From Myxococcus llanfairpwllgwyngyllgogerychwyrndrobwllllantysiliogogogochensis (lineage in GTDB: Bacteria; Myxococcota; Myxococcia; Myxococcales; Myxococcaceae), in contig NZ_VIFM01000071.1 of the NCBI RefSeq assembly GCF_006636215.1, positions 1 through 44,944 of the forward strand: a DNA stretch of 44,944 nt, read 5' to 3'. Under the pieces are notes generated by a model, which saw nothing but the letters and a program-made list of their open reading frames with translations, was not told the origin of the DNA and did no database searches. The position numbers and the translations under genes were made by a program. Positions 23,890 through 32,620 of this stretch are shown one piece after another (positions within the stretch are counted from its first letter, which is position 1; the number at the start of each line of letters is the position of its first letter).

Positions 23890-25845
23890 ATGCGTGTGTC
23901 CTCGAGGTCGCTGGTCGTCGTGTGCCTGCTGTCGTCGCTGGTGGGTTGCAAGGACGAGGAGCCGCCTCCTGTGCCGAAGCCCACGCTCTCCGAGACGCCG
24001 CTGTGGCAGGTGAAGGCGGACCTAAGCTTCCCCGACGAGTGCTTCGGCAGCTCCGTGGCCCTCGCGGACTTCGATGGAGATGGTCGCAAGGATCTGGCGG
24101 TGAGCTCGCAGGCTTGTCAGGAGCTGCTCGTCAGCTCACGCAACCCGGGACGCCTGTCCATCTTCGTGGGGCAGGAGAAGTTCTTCTCCACGCAGGCCGT
24201 GTCCGCCGCGCTGAGCTGGCAGAACACGCACCCGAACGCCTCCGGACAACAGCTCCGCGTGGAGTCCGGCGAAGTGAATGGAGATGCCTACGCGGACCTG
24301 CTCGTGTATGGCCGCTACGGCGTCTCCGTCTTCCTGGGCCAGGCGGACCTGGCGGCGATGCTGTCCGCGCCGTCCTTTCGAGTGCCAGGCAATGGCACCT
24401 TCCAGAACAGCTTGTTCGTGGACCTGAATGGCGACGGGCTCGACGACCTCGTCGCCAATCACAGCGCCTCGCAGCGCTTCTACCTGTCCACGCCAGGGGC
24501 GGGAGGAGAGGGCGGTCTGTTCACTCTCGCTCGCACGCGCACGGGGTACTTGAGGGCCTCGTTCGTGGGAGACCTGAACAAAGACGGGGCCGAGGACGTG
24601 TCGCTGGGGTTTGGCGGTGGCAACCTGGGCTACTTCCTGGGCTGCAAGCCCGGGAGCGCCTTCGCGTGCGACGGCCCCATCTCCGCCGAACCCTGGCGAA
24701 TCGAGACCCTGGTCGGACGCGGCAACCTCCACCCGGACCTGAATGGCGACGGACATCCGGAGACCTTCGCGTTCTCGGAGTCGGGCCCGTTCCAGTTCCA
24801 CTTCTCCCAGCCGGACGGCACCTTCTCCCCCACGCCCGCCTGGTCCACCCAGGGCGACCCCGCGTTCCCCTACGTCAGCAGCTTCGCCGGCCTGGCCTCC
24901 GTGGGAGACATGGATGGGGACGGCGTGCGCAACGACTTCGTGCTGCACTCCTCGGGACGGCTGTACCTCTTCTCACCGAAGGACGGCATCTCCCAGTCGA
25001 TGCACCCCGTCTGGGCCTGGCCGCGCGCGGACGCGGTCCCCAGCGGCTATGGGACCTACCGGCGCTACTCCATCGCGGTGCCCGGGGACCTGAACGGCGA
25101 TGGCTTCGATGACCTGGTGGTGGCCACCACCGAGTTCGGGGACATCCTCGACGTGCCCATGGGAGAGGTGTCCATCCATGCCGGAGGGCAGGTGCCCGCG
25201 ACGCCCGCCACGCCGCCGCACCTGCCGTCGCCCCAGGCCTGTGGACTCCAGGTGGACGAGGTGAACGGCAAGCCGGACCTCACCGTGGACCAGGACGTGC
25301 TCGAGCGCACGGTGCATGTGGTGTGGAGGAACTTCGAGGAGGAGGATTGCGAGGTGAAGGAGCAGTGCGTGCTCGCGCCGGGTCGCCGCAAGCTCCTGCG
25401 CTTCAGCACCTCCATCCAGAACCTGGGCAACAAGGCCGCGGTCCTCCCGCCCATCGAGGAGAACCCGGACCTTTACGTCTTCGACGAGTGCCACGGGCAT
25501 GACCACCTCACCAACTTCGCCGCGTACGAGCTGCGCGACTCGGCGGGCAACGCGGTGATGACGGGGCGCAAGCAGGGTTACTATCTGGTGGACGTCCAGA
25601 GCTACTGCTCGGACGCGGCGGCCTCGACCTTCCACGAGCCCATGGGCATCTCCGCGGGCTGGTCGGACATCTACACGCTCGACACCCCGTGCCAGTGGGT
25701 GGACATCACCGACGTGGCGGACGGCACGTACTCGTTCCAGGTCAGCGTGGACACCCGGGACATCGTCGAGGAGGGAACGGTCCACCCCAACACGGTGGCC
25801 TTCCCGGTGCGGTTGGAGGGAGACACCGTCACGGTGCTGCCGTAA
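23890..25845 (+). CDS. Lipoprotein: FG-GAP/VCBS repeats fused to a copper lysyl oxidase domain
   Basis: 651 residues from ATG 23890, with GAGGAG 6 nt upstream. The lipobox LSSLVGC makes Cys20 the lipidation site, so the protein is cell-surface or periplasmic. Residues ~40-430 carry calcium-binding-type FG-GAP repeats (DFDGDGRKDLAV, DLNGDGLDDLV, DLNKDGAEDV, DMDGDGVRNDF, DLNGDGFDDLVV), suggesting a beta-propeller. From Cys451 a lysyl oxidase domain follows: copper ligands in CHGHDH (His535, His537, His539), and residues matching the LTQ cofactor pair, Lys561 (GRKQGYY) and Tyr595 (SDIYTLDTPCQW), with VDITDVADGTY after it. It would oxidise lysine side chains of matrix or prey proteins to aldehydes. 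It is followed after 12 bp by the cysteine desulfurase gene. Confidence 0.88.
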   Translation: MRVSSRSLVVVCLLSSLVGCKDEEPPPVPKPTLSETPLWQVKADLSFPDECFGSSVALADFDGDGRKDLAVSSQACQELLVSSRNPGRLSIFVGQEKFFSTQAVSAALSWQNTHPNASGQQLRVESGEVNGDAYADLLVYGRYGVSVFLGQADLAAMLSAPSFRVPGNGTFQNSLFVDLNGDGLDDLVANHSASQRFYLSTPGAGGEGGLFTLARTRTGYLRASFVGDLNKDGAEDVSLGFGGGNLGYFLGCKPGSAFACDGPISAEPWRIETLVGRGNLHPDLNGDGHPETFAFSESGPFQFHFSQPDGTFSPTPAWSTQGDPAFPYVSSFAGLASVGDMDGDGVRNDFVLHSSGRLYLFSPKDGISQSMHPVWAWPRADAVPSGYGTYRRYSIAVPGDLNGDGFDDLVVATTEFGDILDVPMGEVSIHAGGQVPATPATPPHLPSPQACGLQVDEVNGKPDLTVDQDVLERTVHVVWRNFEEEDCEVKEQCVLAPGRRKLLRFSTSIQNLGNKAAVLPPIEENPDLYVFDECHGHDHLTNFAAYELRDSAGNAVMTGRKQGYYLVDVQSYCSDAAASTFHEPMGISAGWSDIYTLDTPCQWVDITDVADGTYSFQVSVDTRDIVEEGTVHPNTVAFPVRLEGDTVTVLP

Positions 25846-25857
25846 TCCTGCGGGGCC

Positions 25858-27009
25858 ATGAGCCCCGAGCGCCCGTTGTACCTGGACCACAACGCCACCA
25901 CCCCCGTGGACCCGGAGGTGGTGGACGCCATGCTGCCGTACCTCCGCGAGCACTTCGGCAACCCGTCCAGCGCGCACCCGTACGGACGCCGCGCCCATGA
26001 GGCACTGGAGATGGCGCGCGCGCAGGTGGCCGCGCTCATCGGCGCGAAGCCCTCCGAAATCCTCTTCACCTCCGGCGGCACGGAGGCCAACAACCTGGCC
26101 ATCCGGGGCACCGCCGAGGCTCGCGCGGAGCGGCGCCACCTGCTCACCTCCACCATCGAACACCCCGCCACGACGCTGCCCTGCGACGCGCTGGAGTGGC
26201 GCGGCTGGCGCGTGACGTGGCTGCCGGTGGACGCCGAGGGCCGCGTGCGCGTGGAGGAAGCCGAGCGCGCGCTCGACGCCGAGGGCGCGGAAACCGCACT
26301 CGTGTCACTGATGCATGCCAATAACGAAACGGGCGTGTTGCAGCCGGTGGCGGATGTCGCCGCGCGGGCCCACCGTCACGGCGCCACCGTGCACACGGAC
26401 GCGGCGCAGTCGGTGGGGAAGGTGCCGGTGGACGTGAATGCGCTCGGCGTGGACCTGCTCACGCTGGTGGGTCACAAGCTGCGAGCCCCCAAGGGCGTGG
26501 GCGCGCTGTACGTGCGCGAGGGCACGCCGCTGCGCGCGGTGACGCTCGGCGGAGGCCAGGAGCGCGGGCTGCGGCCGGGGACCCAGAACGTGCCGTACGC
26601 GGTGGGGCTGGGCGTCGCATGTGAGCTGGCGGGCAGGCGGCTGGCGCGGGGTGGGAGCGCGGCGCTCGGGGCCCTGCGGGAGCGGTTGTGGGCGGGGCTT
26701 CGCGAGGCGGTGCCGGGCGTCACCTTGAGCGGGCAGGGGGCCGAGCGGCTGCCCAACACGCTCCATGTGCGCTTCCCAGGGGTGCGGGGTGGAGCGGTGC
26801 TGGCGGCGACGCCGGAGGTGGCCGCGTCGACGGGGTCGGCGTGTCACGATGGGGGTGAGTCCGCCTCGCCCGTCCTGCGGGCGATGGGAATCCCGGAAGC
26901 GGACGCCCTGGGCGCGGTGCGCCTTTCCCTGGGGCCCGACACTTCCCCGGAAGAAGTGGATCGGGCGGTGGTTGTACTGGCGCGCGGGTGGAGACAGGTG
27001 GCGGGCTGA
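25858..27009 (+). CDS. Cysteine desulfurase (NifS/IscS class, PLP-dependent)
   Basis: 383 residues, full length. The N-terminus YLDHNATTPVDPEVVDAM, then FTSGGTEANNLAI and HTDAAQSVGKVPVD (PLP phosphate and ring contacts) are typical. The PLP lysine is Lys207 in GHKLRAPKGVGAL. The mobile-loop catalytic cysteine is Cys329 in STGSACHDGG. It takes sulfur from cysteine to give a persulfide for Fe-S clusters or thio-modification. No IscU, IscA, SufE or tRNA thiolase gene is adjacent, so this is probably an additional or tRNA-directed copy. The start ATG 25858 is 12 bp after the lysyl oxidase gene, close enough for co-transcription. Confidence 0.92.
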   Translation: MSPERPLYLDHNATTPVDPEVVDAMLPYLREHFGNPSSAHPYGRRAHEALEMARAQVAALIGAKPSEILFTSGGTEANNLAIRGTAEARAERRHLLTSTIEHPATTLPCDALEWRGWRVTWLPVDAEGRVRVEEAERALDAEGAETALVSLMHANNETGVLQPVADVAARAHRHGATVHTDAAQSVGKVPVDVNALGVDLLTLVGHKLRAPKGVGALYVREGTPLRAVTLGGGQERGLRPGTQNVPYAVGLGVACELAGRRLARGGSAALGALRERLWAGLREAVPGVTLSGQGAERLPNTLHVRFPGVRGGAVLAATPEVAASTGSACHDGGESASPVLRAMGIPEADALGAVRLSLGPDTSPEEVDRAVVVLARGWRQVAG

Positions 27010-27106
27010 AATCTCCGTGCAATCATCGCCCCGCTTCCGGCGTAGGGCGTGGTACCGGAGCGTGCCGCCGGTGCGGCGCCACCGCCGACGCGAGAGGGTG
27101 TTTCAC

Positions 27107-28333
27107 GTGAGCATCAGGGTCGACGTGTGGGAGGGCGGGCGCATCGCGCTGTTTTCGCTGCGAGCCAACCGCCTGCGAACGGTGCTGACGACGGTGGGGA
27201 TTGGCGTGGGTGTCTGCACGCTGCTGGCCATCGTCGGCATCATCCAGGGCATCAACCAGTCCTTCGCGGACCAGCTCGCGCAAATCGGCGCCAACACCAT
27301 CCAGGTGTCCAAGTTCCCCTGGGCCATGGGCGGTGACTGGTGGGAGTACCGCAACCGGAAGAACCTGACCGTGGACATGATACCCGCCATCCTCCAGTCC
27401 TCGGAGCACGTGGTGGCGGCGGCGCCCATCTTCTACGACAGGGCGGAGGTGCGCTTCCTGGACCGGCGCATGACGGGCGTGCTGGCCGCGGGCACCACGG
27501 CGGACTACTCCATCATCTCCTCCTACACCGTGGACAAGGGGCGCTTCCTCACCGACGCGGATGTGAACACGCGCTCGCCGGTGGTCGTCATCGGCGCGGA
27601 GCTGACGCGCACGCTGTTCCCCGGGCTGGACCCCGTGGGCCACCGCATCCTCCTGGCGGGCAGGCCCTACCGCGTGGTGGGCACGCTGGAGCCCAAGGGC
27701 ACCGTGCTCGGTGAGAATCAGGACATGACGGTGCTGATTCCGTACCGCACCTTCCAGGAGCACTTCGGCAAGCGCAACTCGCCCAACATCATGGTGTCGG
27801 TGGACTCGCCCGAAAACACGCTCGACGTGGTGGACCATATGACCGCGGCGCTGCGCCGCGCACGCGGGACGCCGCCCGGGGTGAAGGACGACTTCGCCAT
27901 CAACCGGCCCGAGCAGCTCGCCAACATGTACGCCAAGCTCACCGGTGCGCTGTATGGCGCGGCGACGGGCGTGGGGCTCATCACCCTGCTGGTGGGTGGC
28001 ATCGGCATCATGAACATCATGCTGGTGTCGGTGCGCGAGCGGACGCGGGAGATTGGCGTGCGCCGCGCGCTGGGGGCGAAGAAGCGCACCATCATCATCC
28101 AGTTCCTGCTGGAGGCCTCCAGCGTGTCCGCCGTGGGCGGCACCCTGGGGACGCTGGTGGGGCTGGGGCTGGCGAAGACGGTGTCGTTCATCACGCCGCT
28201 GGCGGCGGCGGTGGAGCCGCTGACGGTGGTGGCGGGCGTGGGCTTCGCCGCCACGGTGGGCCTGCTGTTCGGCATCTGGCCCGCGGCGCGCGCGGCGAAC
28301 CTGGACCCCGTGGAAGCGCTCCGCCATGACTGA
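27107..28333 (+). CDS. MacB-type ABC transporter permease 1
   Basis: 408 residues from GTG 27107, with GAGAGGG 8 nt upstream. The MacB/LolC-FtsX topology is plain: TM1 near residue 25-45 (VLTTVGIGVGVCTLLAIVGII), a large periplasmic domain, then three TMs at the end beginning with LITLLVGGIGIMNIMLVSV and the cytoplasmic turn ERTREIGVRRALGAKKR that couples to the ATPase. It ends with the usual AARAANLDPVEALRHD. Such permeases act as mechanotransmitters for export of peptides, antibiotics or lipoproteins. The next gene encodes a second similar permease 12 bp downstream, so they probably form a heterodimer. Neither an ATPase nor a MacA-like adaptor is present in the window. Confidence 0.92.
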   Translation: MSIRVDVWEGGRIALFSLRANRLRTVLTTVGIGVGVCTLLAIVGIIQGINQSFADQLAQIGANTIQVSKFPWAMGGDWWEYRNRKNLTVDMIPAILQSSEHVVAAAPIFYDRAEVRFLDRRMTGVLAAGTTADYSIISSYTVDKGRFLTDADVNTRSPVVVIGAELTRTLFPGLDPVGHRILLAGRPYRVVGTLEPKGTVLGENQDMTVLIPYRTFQEHFGKRNSPNIMVSVDSPENTLDVVDHMTAALRRARGTPPGVKDDFAINRPEQLANMYAKLTGALYGAATGVGLITLLVGGIGIMNIMLVSVRERTREIGVRRALGAKKRTIIIQFLLEASSVSAVGGTLGTLVGLGLAKTVSFITPLAAAVEPLTVVAGVGFAATVGLLFGIWPAARAANLDPVEALRHD

Positions 28334-28345
28334 GGAGACACCGCG

Positions 28346-29569
28346 ATGATGGCGTTGCTGGACACGTTGCGGCTGGCGTTCGGGACGTTCGTCTCCAACC
28401 CGCTGCGCTCCTTCCTGACGCTCTTGGGCATCGTCATCGGCGCCACCACGGTGGTGGCGATGATGGGGCTCATCGAGGGCCTGCGGAACCAGGTGAACGA
28501 GAACCTGTCCGAGCTGGGCGCCAACTGCTTCCAGGTGCAGCGGCTGCCCTTCGGCGCGGGCAACCTGTCCCTGGCGGAGCTGTCGCGCCGGCCCCGCTTC
28601 ACCTTCGAGGACCTGGACGCCATCCGCGAGCTGCCCTCTGTGCTGACGGCGGCGGGGGAGGACTCCAAGGGGGGACAGAAGCTGTCCACGCAGCAGCGCG
28701 AGACGCGCGCCAACATCGGCGTGTGGTCCGGGACGCCAGAGTACTTCCAGACGAACTCCGTGGTGGTGGCCACGGGCCGCGCCTTCACGGACACCGAGTA
28801 CCTGGATGGCCGGCGCGTCGCGGTCATCGGGCCGGATTTGGCGGACACGCTGTGGCCGGGGATGGAGCCGTTGGGGCAGACGTTCCGCCTGCAGGGCCGC
28901 AACTTCACGGTGGTGGGGACGACGAAGCGCAAGGGCAGCTTCCTGGGCGGTGGCGGCCAGGACAACACGGTGATGATGCCGCTGACGGCGTTCCGTCCGC
29001 TGTACGGCCTGAACAACTTCCGGGTGAGTGTGCAGGCGCACTCGGCGGAGGTGCTGAAGCGGGCGCAGGACGAGGTGACGGTGCTGATGCGGCGGCGTCA
29101 CGGGCTGAAGCCGCTGGAGGCGGACGACTTCTTCGTGTTCTCCAACGAGAGCTCCACGGAGATGTTCAACAACATCTCCCAGGTGATTTCCGTAGCCAGC
29201 TTCGGCGTGTGCCTGCTGTCGCTCCTGGTGGGCGGCATTGGCATCCTGAACATCATGTTGGTGGCGGTGACGGAGCGGACCCGGGAGATTGGAATCCGCA
29301 AGGCGCTGGGCGCGAAGAAGCGGCGCATCCTCGCGCAGTTCGCCACGGAGGCGGTGGTGCTGTCGCTGACCGGCGGAGTGCTGGGGGTGGCCCTGGGTGT
29401 GGGGCTGGCGCACCTGGCGCGCTGGGTGCTCGGCCTGCCCACCGAGGTGCCGGGCTGGGCGGTGGGCGTGGCCCTGGCGATGAGCAGCGGTGTGGGGCTG
29501 GGGTTCGGAATCTATCCGGCCGCTCGCGCCGCGAAGCTGGACCCCGTGGAGGCGATGCGCACGGAGTAA
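28346..29569 (+). CDS. MacB-type ABC transporter permease 2
   Basis: 407 residues. The layout is the same as in its neighbour: TM1 FLTLLGIVIGATTVVAMMGLI, a periplasmic domain of about 230 residues, then LLVGGIGILNIMLVAVTERTREIGIRKALGAKKRR and a final AARAAKLDPVEAMRTE. The two permeases are clearly paralogous and head-to-tail. The start is ATG 28346 (ATG 28349 equally possible), 12 bp after the first permease's stop. A strong stem-loop terminator at 29602-29640 ends the transcript. An ATPase in trans is required; heterodimeric permease pairs of this type usually have one in the same operon, so its absence is noted. Confidence 0.92.
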   Translation: MMALLDTLRLAFGTFVSNPLRSFLTLLGIVIGATTVVAMMGLIEGLRNQVNENLSELGANCFQVQRLPFGAGNLSLAELSRRPRFTFEDLDAIRELPSVLTAAGEDSKGGQKLSTQQRETRANIGVWSGTPEYFQTNSVVVATGRAFTDTEYLDGRRVAVIGPDLADTLWPGMEPLGQTFRLQGRNFTVVGTTKRKGSFLGGGGQDNTVMMPLTAFRPLYGLNNFRVSVQAHSAEVLKRAQDEVTVLMRRRHGLKPLEADDFFVFSNESSTEMFNNISQVISVASFGVCLLSLLVGGIGILNIMLVAVTERTREIGIRKALGAKKRRILAQFATEAVVLSLTGGVLGVALGVGLAHLARWVLGLPTEVPGWAVGVALAMSSGVGLGFGIYPAARAAKLDPVEAMRTE

Positions 29570-29601
29570 TGCGCCACCTGCAATCCCGCCGTGTCCCACG
29601 A

Positions 29602-29640
29602 AAAGGGGCCCCGCCCGCGTACAGCGGACAGGGCCCCTTT
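29602..29640. terminator. Strong bidirectional intrinsic terminator
   Basis: The perfect 10-bp inverted repeat AAAGGGGCCC / GGGCCCCTTT encloses a 19-nt loop. On the plus strand a short T run (CCCCTTTG) closes it, and on the minus strand a TTTTCG run does. It is placed 32 bp after the second permease gene and 20 bp beyond the stop of the convergent small-peptide gene, so it serves both. Confidence 0.8.
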
Positions 29641-29660
29641 GAACGTCTAGACCCCGGGAA

Positions 29661-29828
29661 TTACGGGCAGGGGCCGGTGCAGATGAGCTGGCCGGTGATG
29701 GGGTGCTTGTAACAGAACGGAGCGCACTCGGACTTGGGGGCCTCGGTCGTGAAACCGGTGGTCACACCAAAGACCGCGACGAGCGCGGTGAGGGCGGCAG
29801 CAACACGGAGGTTCTTGAGAGCCGACAT
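29661..29828 (-). CDS. Small secreted Cys-containing peptide (55 aa)
   Basis: The start ATG 29828 has GGAGA about 9 nt upstream. The first 30 residues form a good signal peptide (SALKNLRVAAALTALVAVFG, then VTTGFTTEA). The mature part of about 25 residues reads APKSECAPFCYKHPITG then QLICTGPCP, with four cysteines in two C-x3-C-like pairs, suitable for two disulfides or for binding a metal. Short secreted peptides of this type are common, mostly unannotated, in myxobacteria. The gene ends at the shared terminator, and an AT-rich stretch upstream (29880-29925) may hold its promoter. Function unknown. The peptide is too short for family recognition, but signal, codon use, ribosome site and terminator all support it. 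Confidence 0.7.
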   Translation of the reverse strand: MSALKNLRVAAALTALVAVFGVTTGFTTEAPKSECAPFCYKHPITGQLICTGPCP

Positions 29829-30004
29829 GGGGGTGTGTCTCCAGACTGCGTGTCTGTACGGCCCGGCAAGCATGGTATTGAACGCAATTGATAACAACTA
29901 AGAAATCAAGAATAGCTCTGGGCGTGTGGCTTTGCCGGAAAGACTCGCACGCAGCGAGCCGGTGAGACATCGCTGCTCAAAGCGTTGGTGTGGCGCGCTT
30001 GTAA

Positions 30005-30805
30005 CTATCGAGTGTGTTGGTTGGAGCGAGGCCCACCGCCGGCCCATTGGTAGCCGAGGGTCGCACCCGAGCCGATGAGGGCGAGGCCGATGAGGGCGCG
30101 TGCGCTCTTGAGGCGGGTGCTGGGCTCGGCCAGCTTGGACAGCAGGCCGTCGACAGCGGCGGCGAGCAGGGTGCCCGCGGCCGCACCGCCGAGTGCTCCG
30201 AGGTAGGCGTCGGTCTGGTCCTGGCTGCGTCCGAAGGCGAGCTCGCCCATTCCCCAGGTTCCGAGCGCGGCGAGGGGCGGGGTGAACAGGAGTCCTCCGC
30301 CGAATGCGGCGACTTCCAGGTCCGCCCAGCGTCCTCCTCCCGGCGTGGTGGGTCGGAGGAAGAGCAGGCGTGAGGGCAGGTAGCCCGCGAGCATTCCAGC
30401 GGCGGTCTCCGCCGTGGTGGCGCCCAGGCGCGTGTCACCGCCGACGCGCGTCGCGCCCCACACGCCACCGAGTGGCAGCAGGGCCAGTCCTCCGTGGGCC
30501 ACCCATGCGCCCGTGGACAGCGGGAGGTCTTCCGGGGCCGAGGGGACGGGGACACCGCTCATCCCGGGCAGGCGCGTTCCGTCGGGGCTTGCCGCGGAGG
30601 TGGTGTCGTCGCGGAGGGAGAGGGCGCTTCGTGGGTCGTGCGGCGCGCGTGGCCCCTCGGCGTTCGTATCGCGCGGATCCGTTCGCCGCAGCGGTGCGTC
30701 CGCGGCGAAGTGGCCTGGTGACGCGGACGCGGAGGGGGGGCCGAGCAGGAGCGCGAGGAGCCAGGTGCTCAGGAGGAAACGTGCTCTCGGAGGCGGTCTT
30801 GGCAT
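30005..30805 (-). CDS. Hypothetical membrane/envelope protein with signal peptide
   Basis: 266 residues from ATG 30805. A signal peptide is evident (RARFLLSTWLLALLLGPPSASAS), followed by an Asp/Arg/Pro-rich low-complexity stretch to about residue 90. After that comes a Gly/Ala-rich part with several weakly hydrophobic segments (ALLPLGGVWGATRVGG; AAGMLAGYL; AAFGGGLLFTPPLAALGTWGMGELAFG; ALGGAAAGTLLAAAVDGLL; ALIGLALIGSGATLGYQW). Alternation of glycines and small residues resembles glycine-zipper or integral envelope proteins. No family recognised. It is divergent from the phospholipase D-like gene, with 182 bp between starts. Confidence 0.75.
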   Translation of the reverse strand: MPRPPPRARFLLSTWLLALLLGPPSASASPGHFAADAPLRRTDPRDTNAEGPRAPHDPRSALSLRDDTTSAASPDGTRLPGMSGVPVPSAPEDLPLSTGAWVAHGGLALLPLGGVWGATRVGGDTRLGATTAETAAGMLAGYLPSRLLFLRPTTPGGGRWADLEVAAFGGGLLFTPPLAALGTWGMGELAFGRSQDQTDAYLGALGGAAAGTLLAAAVDGLLSKLAEPSTRLKSARALIGLALIGSGATLGYQWAGGGPRSNQHTR

Positions 30806-30987
30806 GGGGCTCGCGGGCCGGGTGCGGACGAGGAGGGTGCTCACTCGCGGGACCTGGCTCCACCGGGCACCTGGCCCGAGTGCCCTGCGTCGCACACTGT
30901 GCTCGTCCCGAGGTGTTGGCGGCTGGACGGCCCGGGGTGTGTCCGTTGGCAGGTGCCGACCGGGCGGGGAGCCACTAGCTTCGGACG

Positions 30988-32235
30988 GTGAAGCTGGCCT
31001 GCTCCGTGCTCTTCGCGTTGCTCGTCGCCGGGTGCCCTGCTCCGAACCATCGGCATGACCTCCGGCTGCGCTCTCTGCCCACTGGAGCGGGAGAGACGCG
31101 CTCGCTCGCGTTCTTCCAATCGCTCGGTGTTCCGCTGGCCCCCGGGCATGGCGTGGAGTTGGTGGAGAACGGGCACGTGTTCGACGTGCTCGAAGCGGAG
31201 ATTCGCGCCGCGCGCTCCAGCATCCACATCGCCAGCTACATCTGGCGCCCGGGAGAGCCGTCGGAGCAGTTGGTGCGCGCGATTCGCGAGCGGCATCCCG
31301 GCGTGGCGTGTCGCGTGCTGGTGGACCCGCTGGGCAGCGTCAACTTCGAGCCCGTGGGGATGGAGCTGTCGAACGCGGGCTGCGAGGTGCGCGTCTTCCG
31401 GCCGATGCAGGGGGCACTGCCGTCACTCGATGCGGCGCGCATCAAGACGCGCATGCACCGCAAGCTGGTGGTGCGTGATGGCGAGGTGGGTATCACCGGG
31501 GGCTTTGGCATCTGGAAGAGCTGGCTCGGTGATGCGGAGGGGGAGGAGTTCTGGCGGGACATGAGCGTGCGTGTCGAAGGGCCTGTCGTGCGGGACATGC
31601 AGGTGGCCTTCGCCCAGAACTGGCAGGAGGCGGGTGGGGACTTCCTTCCGGTGGAGGCGTTTCCGGAGCTCGCCGTGCGCGGTGGGGCTCGCGCGGGCTT
31701 CGTCGCGAGCACGCAGAACCGGTTCCTCTCCGACGCGCGGCGGATGACGTTGCTCACCATCGCCGCGGCGCGGCGGCGGCTGTGGATCGCCAACTCGTAC
31801 TTCATTCCGTCCGAGGCCATCAGCGACATGCTGCTGGAGAAGGTGAAGCAGGGCGTGGACGTGCGCGTGGTCGTGCCCGGGCGTCATCACGACATCGCGC
31901 CCGTGCACGCGGCGCAGCGCGCGACGTATGCGCGGCTCCTGGAGGGCGGCGTTCGCATCTGGGAGTACGAGCTGTCGATGATGCACTCGAAGACGATGCT
32001 CGTGGACGAGGACCTGTCCGTGGTGGGCTCGACGAACCTGGACCCGCTGGCGCTGAGTACGTCGGACGAGTGCTCGCTGGTGGTGGAGGACGAGGCGCTG
32101 GCGGCACGGCTCGCCGCCGCGTTCGAGAAGGACCTGCGCCACTCGCGGGAGATTCACTGGGATGGGTGGCGCCGCCGCGGCCTGCTGCAGCGCCTGGGCG
32201 AACAACTCCCCGGGTTCATCGGCGACTATCTCTGA
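30988..32235 (+). CDS. Phospholipase D/cardiolipin synthase-family lipoprotein
   Basis: 415 residues from GTG 30988. The signal ends in the lipobox LLVAGC (Cys16), so it is anchored in the envelope. Two HKD motifs are intact: MHRKLVVRDGEVGITGG with His157, Lys159 and Asp164, and MHSKTMLVDEDLSVVGSTNLD with His333, Lys335 and Asp340. This is the arrangement of cardiolipin synthase (ClsA/B/C) and related transphosphatidylases. True cardiolipin synthases are usually inner-membrane proteins with TM helices, so a lipoprotein form suggests action on the outer membrane or on foreign phospholipids. It is monocistronic, with its 3' end facing the immunity gene of the SitA-like module. Confidence 0.85.
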   Translation: MKLACSVLFALLVAGCPAPNHRHDLRLRSLPTGAGETRSLAFFQSLGVPLAPGHGVELVENGHVFDVLEAEIRAARSSIHIASYIWRPGEPSEQLVRAIRERHPGVACRVLVDPLGSVNFEPVGMELSNAGCEVRVFRPMQGALPSLDAARIKTRMHRKLVVRDGEVGITGGFGIWKSWLGDAEGEEFWRDMSVRVEGPVVRDMQVAFAQNWQEAGGDFLPVEAFPELAVRGGARAGFVASTQNRFLSDARRMTLLTIAAARRRLWIANSYFIPSEAISDMLLEKVKQGVDVRVVVPGRHHDIAPVHAAQRATYARLLEGGVRIWEYELSMMHSKTMLVDEDLSVVGSTNLDPLALSTSDECSLVVEDEALAARLAAAFEKDLRHSREIHWDGWRRRGLLQRLGEQLPGFIGDYL

Positions 32236-32260
32236 GCGTACCCTGTGACGCGGGGAGGGC

Positions 32261-32620
32261 TCATGAGGAGGGCTCCGGGTCCAGCGCCCAGGTCCCTTCC
32301 TCCCAGCGTTTCAACGCCTGCTGCGCACCGAAGGGAATCAGTCCCTCCCCTCGCGCGGCCTCTTCGAGAACCGCTTTGGCCTCGGCTGTTCGATAGCGGA
32401 GCAGATGGGCGGCGGCCATGACTCGCACATCCATCCGCTCATGCGCGAGCAGGGCCGAGAGGGCATCCCGACCGGCATTCCCGTGAGCCAGGAGCTTGTC
32501 GACGGCTGCACCGTACTTCCTGGCGTGCTTGTTTCCGGTCCTGGCATCGCCGCGCATGATGGCCTCGGTCTGCGCGGCCACGCTTTCGGCGAACTGCTCG
32601 ACGAGTTCCTCCACGTTCAT
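32261..32620 (-). CDS. Probable SitI-type immunity protein, DUF2019-like
   Basis: 119 residues. The start ATG 32620 shares one base with the stop of the upstream toxin gene (TGATG), the tight coupling expected of a toxin/immunity pair. The sequence VEELVEQFAESVAAQTEAIM ... LLAHERMDVRVMAAAHLLRY ... PFGAQQALKRWEEGTW follows the helical, HEAT-like DUF2019 pattern, common among immunity-type proteins. It lacks a signal peptide, so it should act in the cytoplasm, where a nuclease toxin would act. It probably binds the HNH-like tail of the toxin. It could instead be a general DUF2019 protein, but the one-base overlap with a toxin makes that less likely. Confidence 0.75.
   Translation of the reverse strand: MNVEELVEQFAESVAAQTEAIMRGDARTGNKHARKYGAAVDKLLAHGNAGRDALSALLAHERMDVRVMAAAHLLRYRTAEAKAVLEEAARGEGLIPFGAQQALKRWEEGTWALDPEPSS

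Noticed and set aside
24136..24948. Minus-strand 270-codon frame opposite the FG-GAP region
   Set aside because: It is antisense to a gene with regular DxDGDGxxD repeats and has no ribosome site or domain of its own.
26765..27106. Extension of the first permease gene upstream to 26765
   Set aside because: That stretch overlaps the cysteine desulfurase in another frame; GTG 27107 with GAGAGGG matches the family N-terminus.
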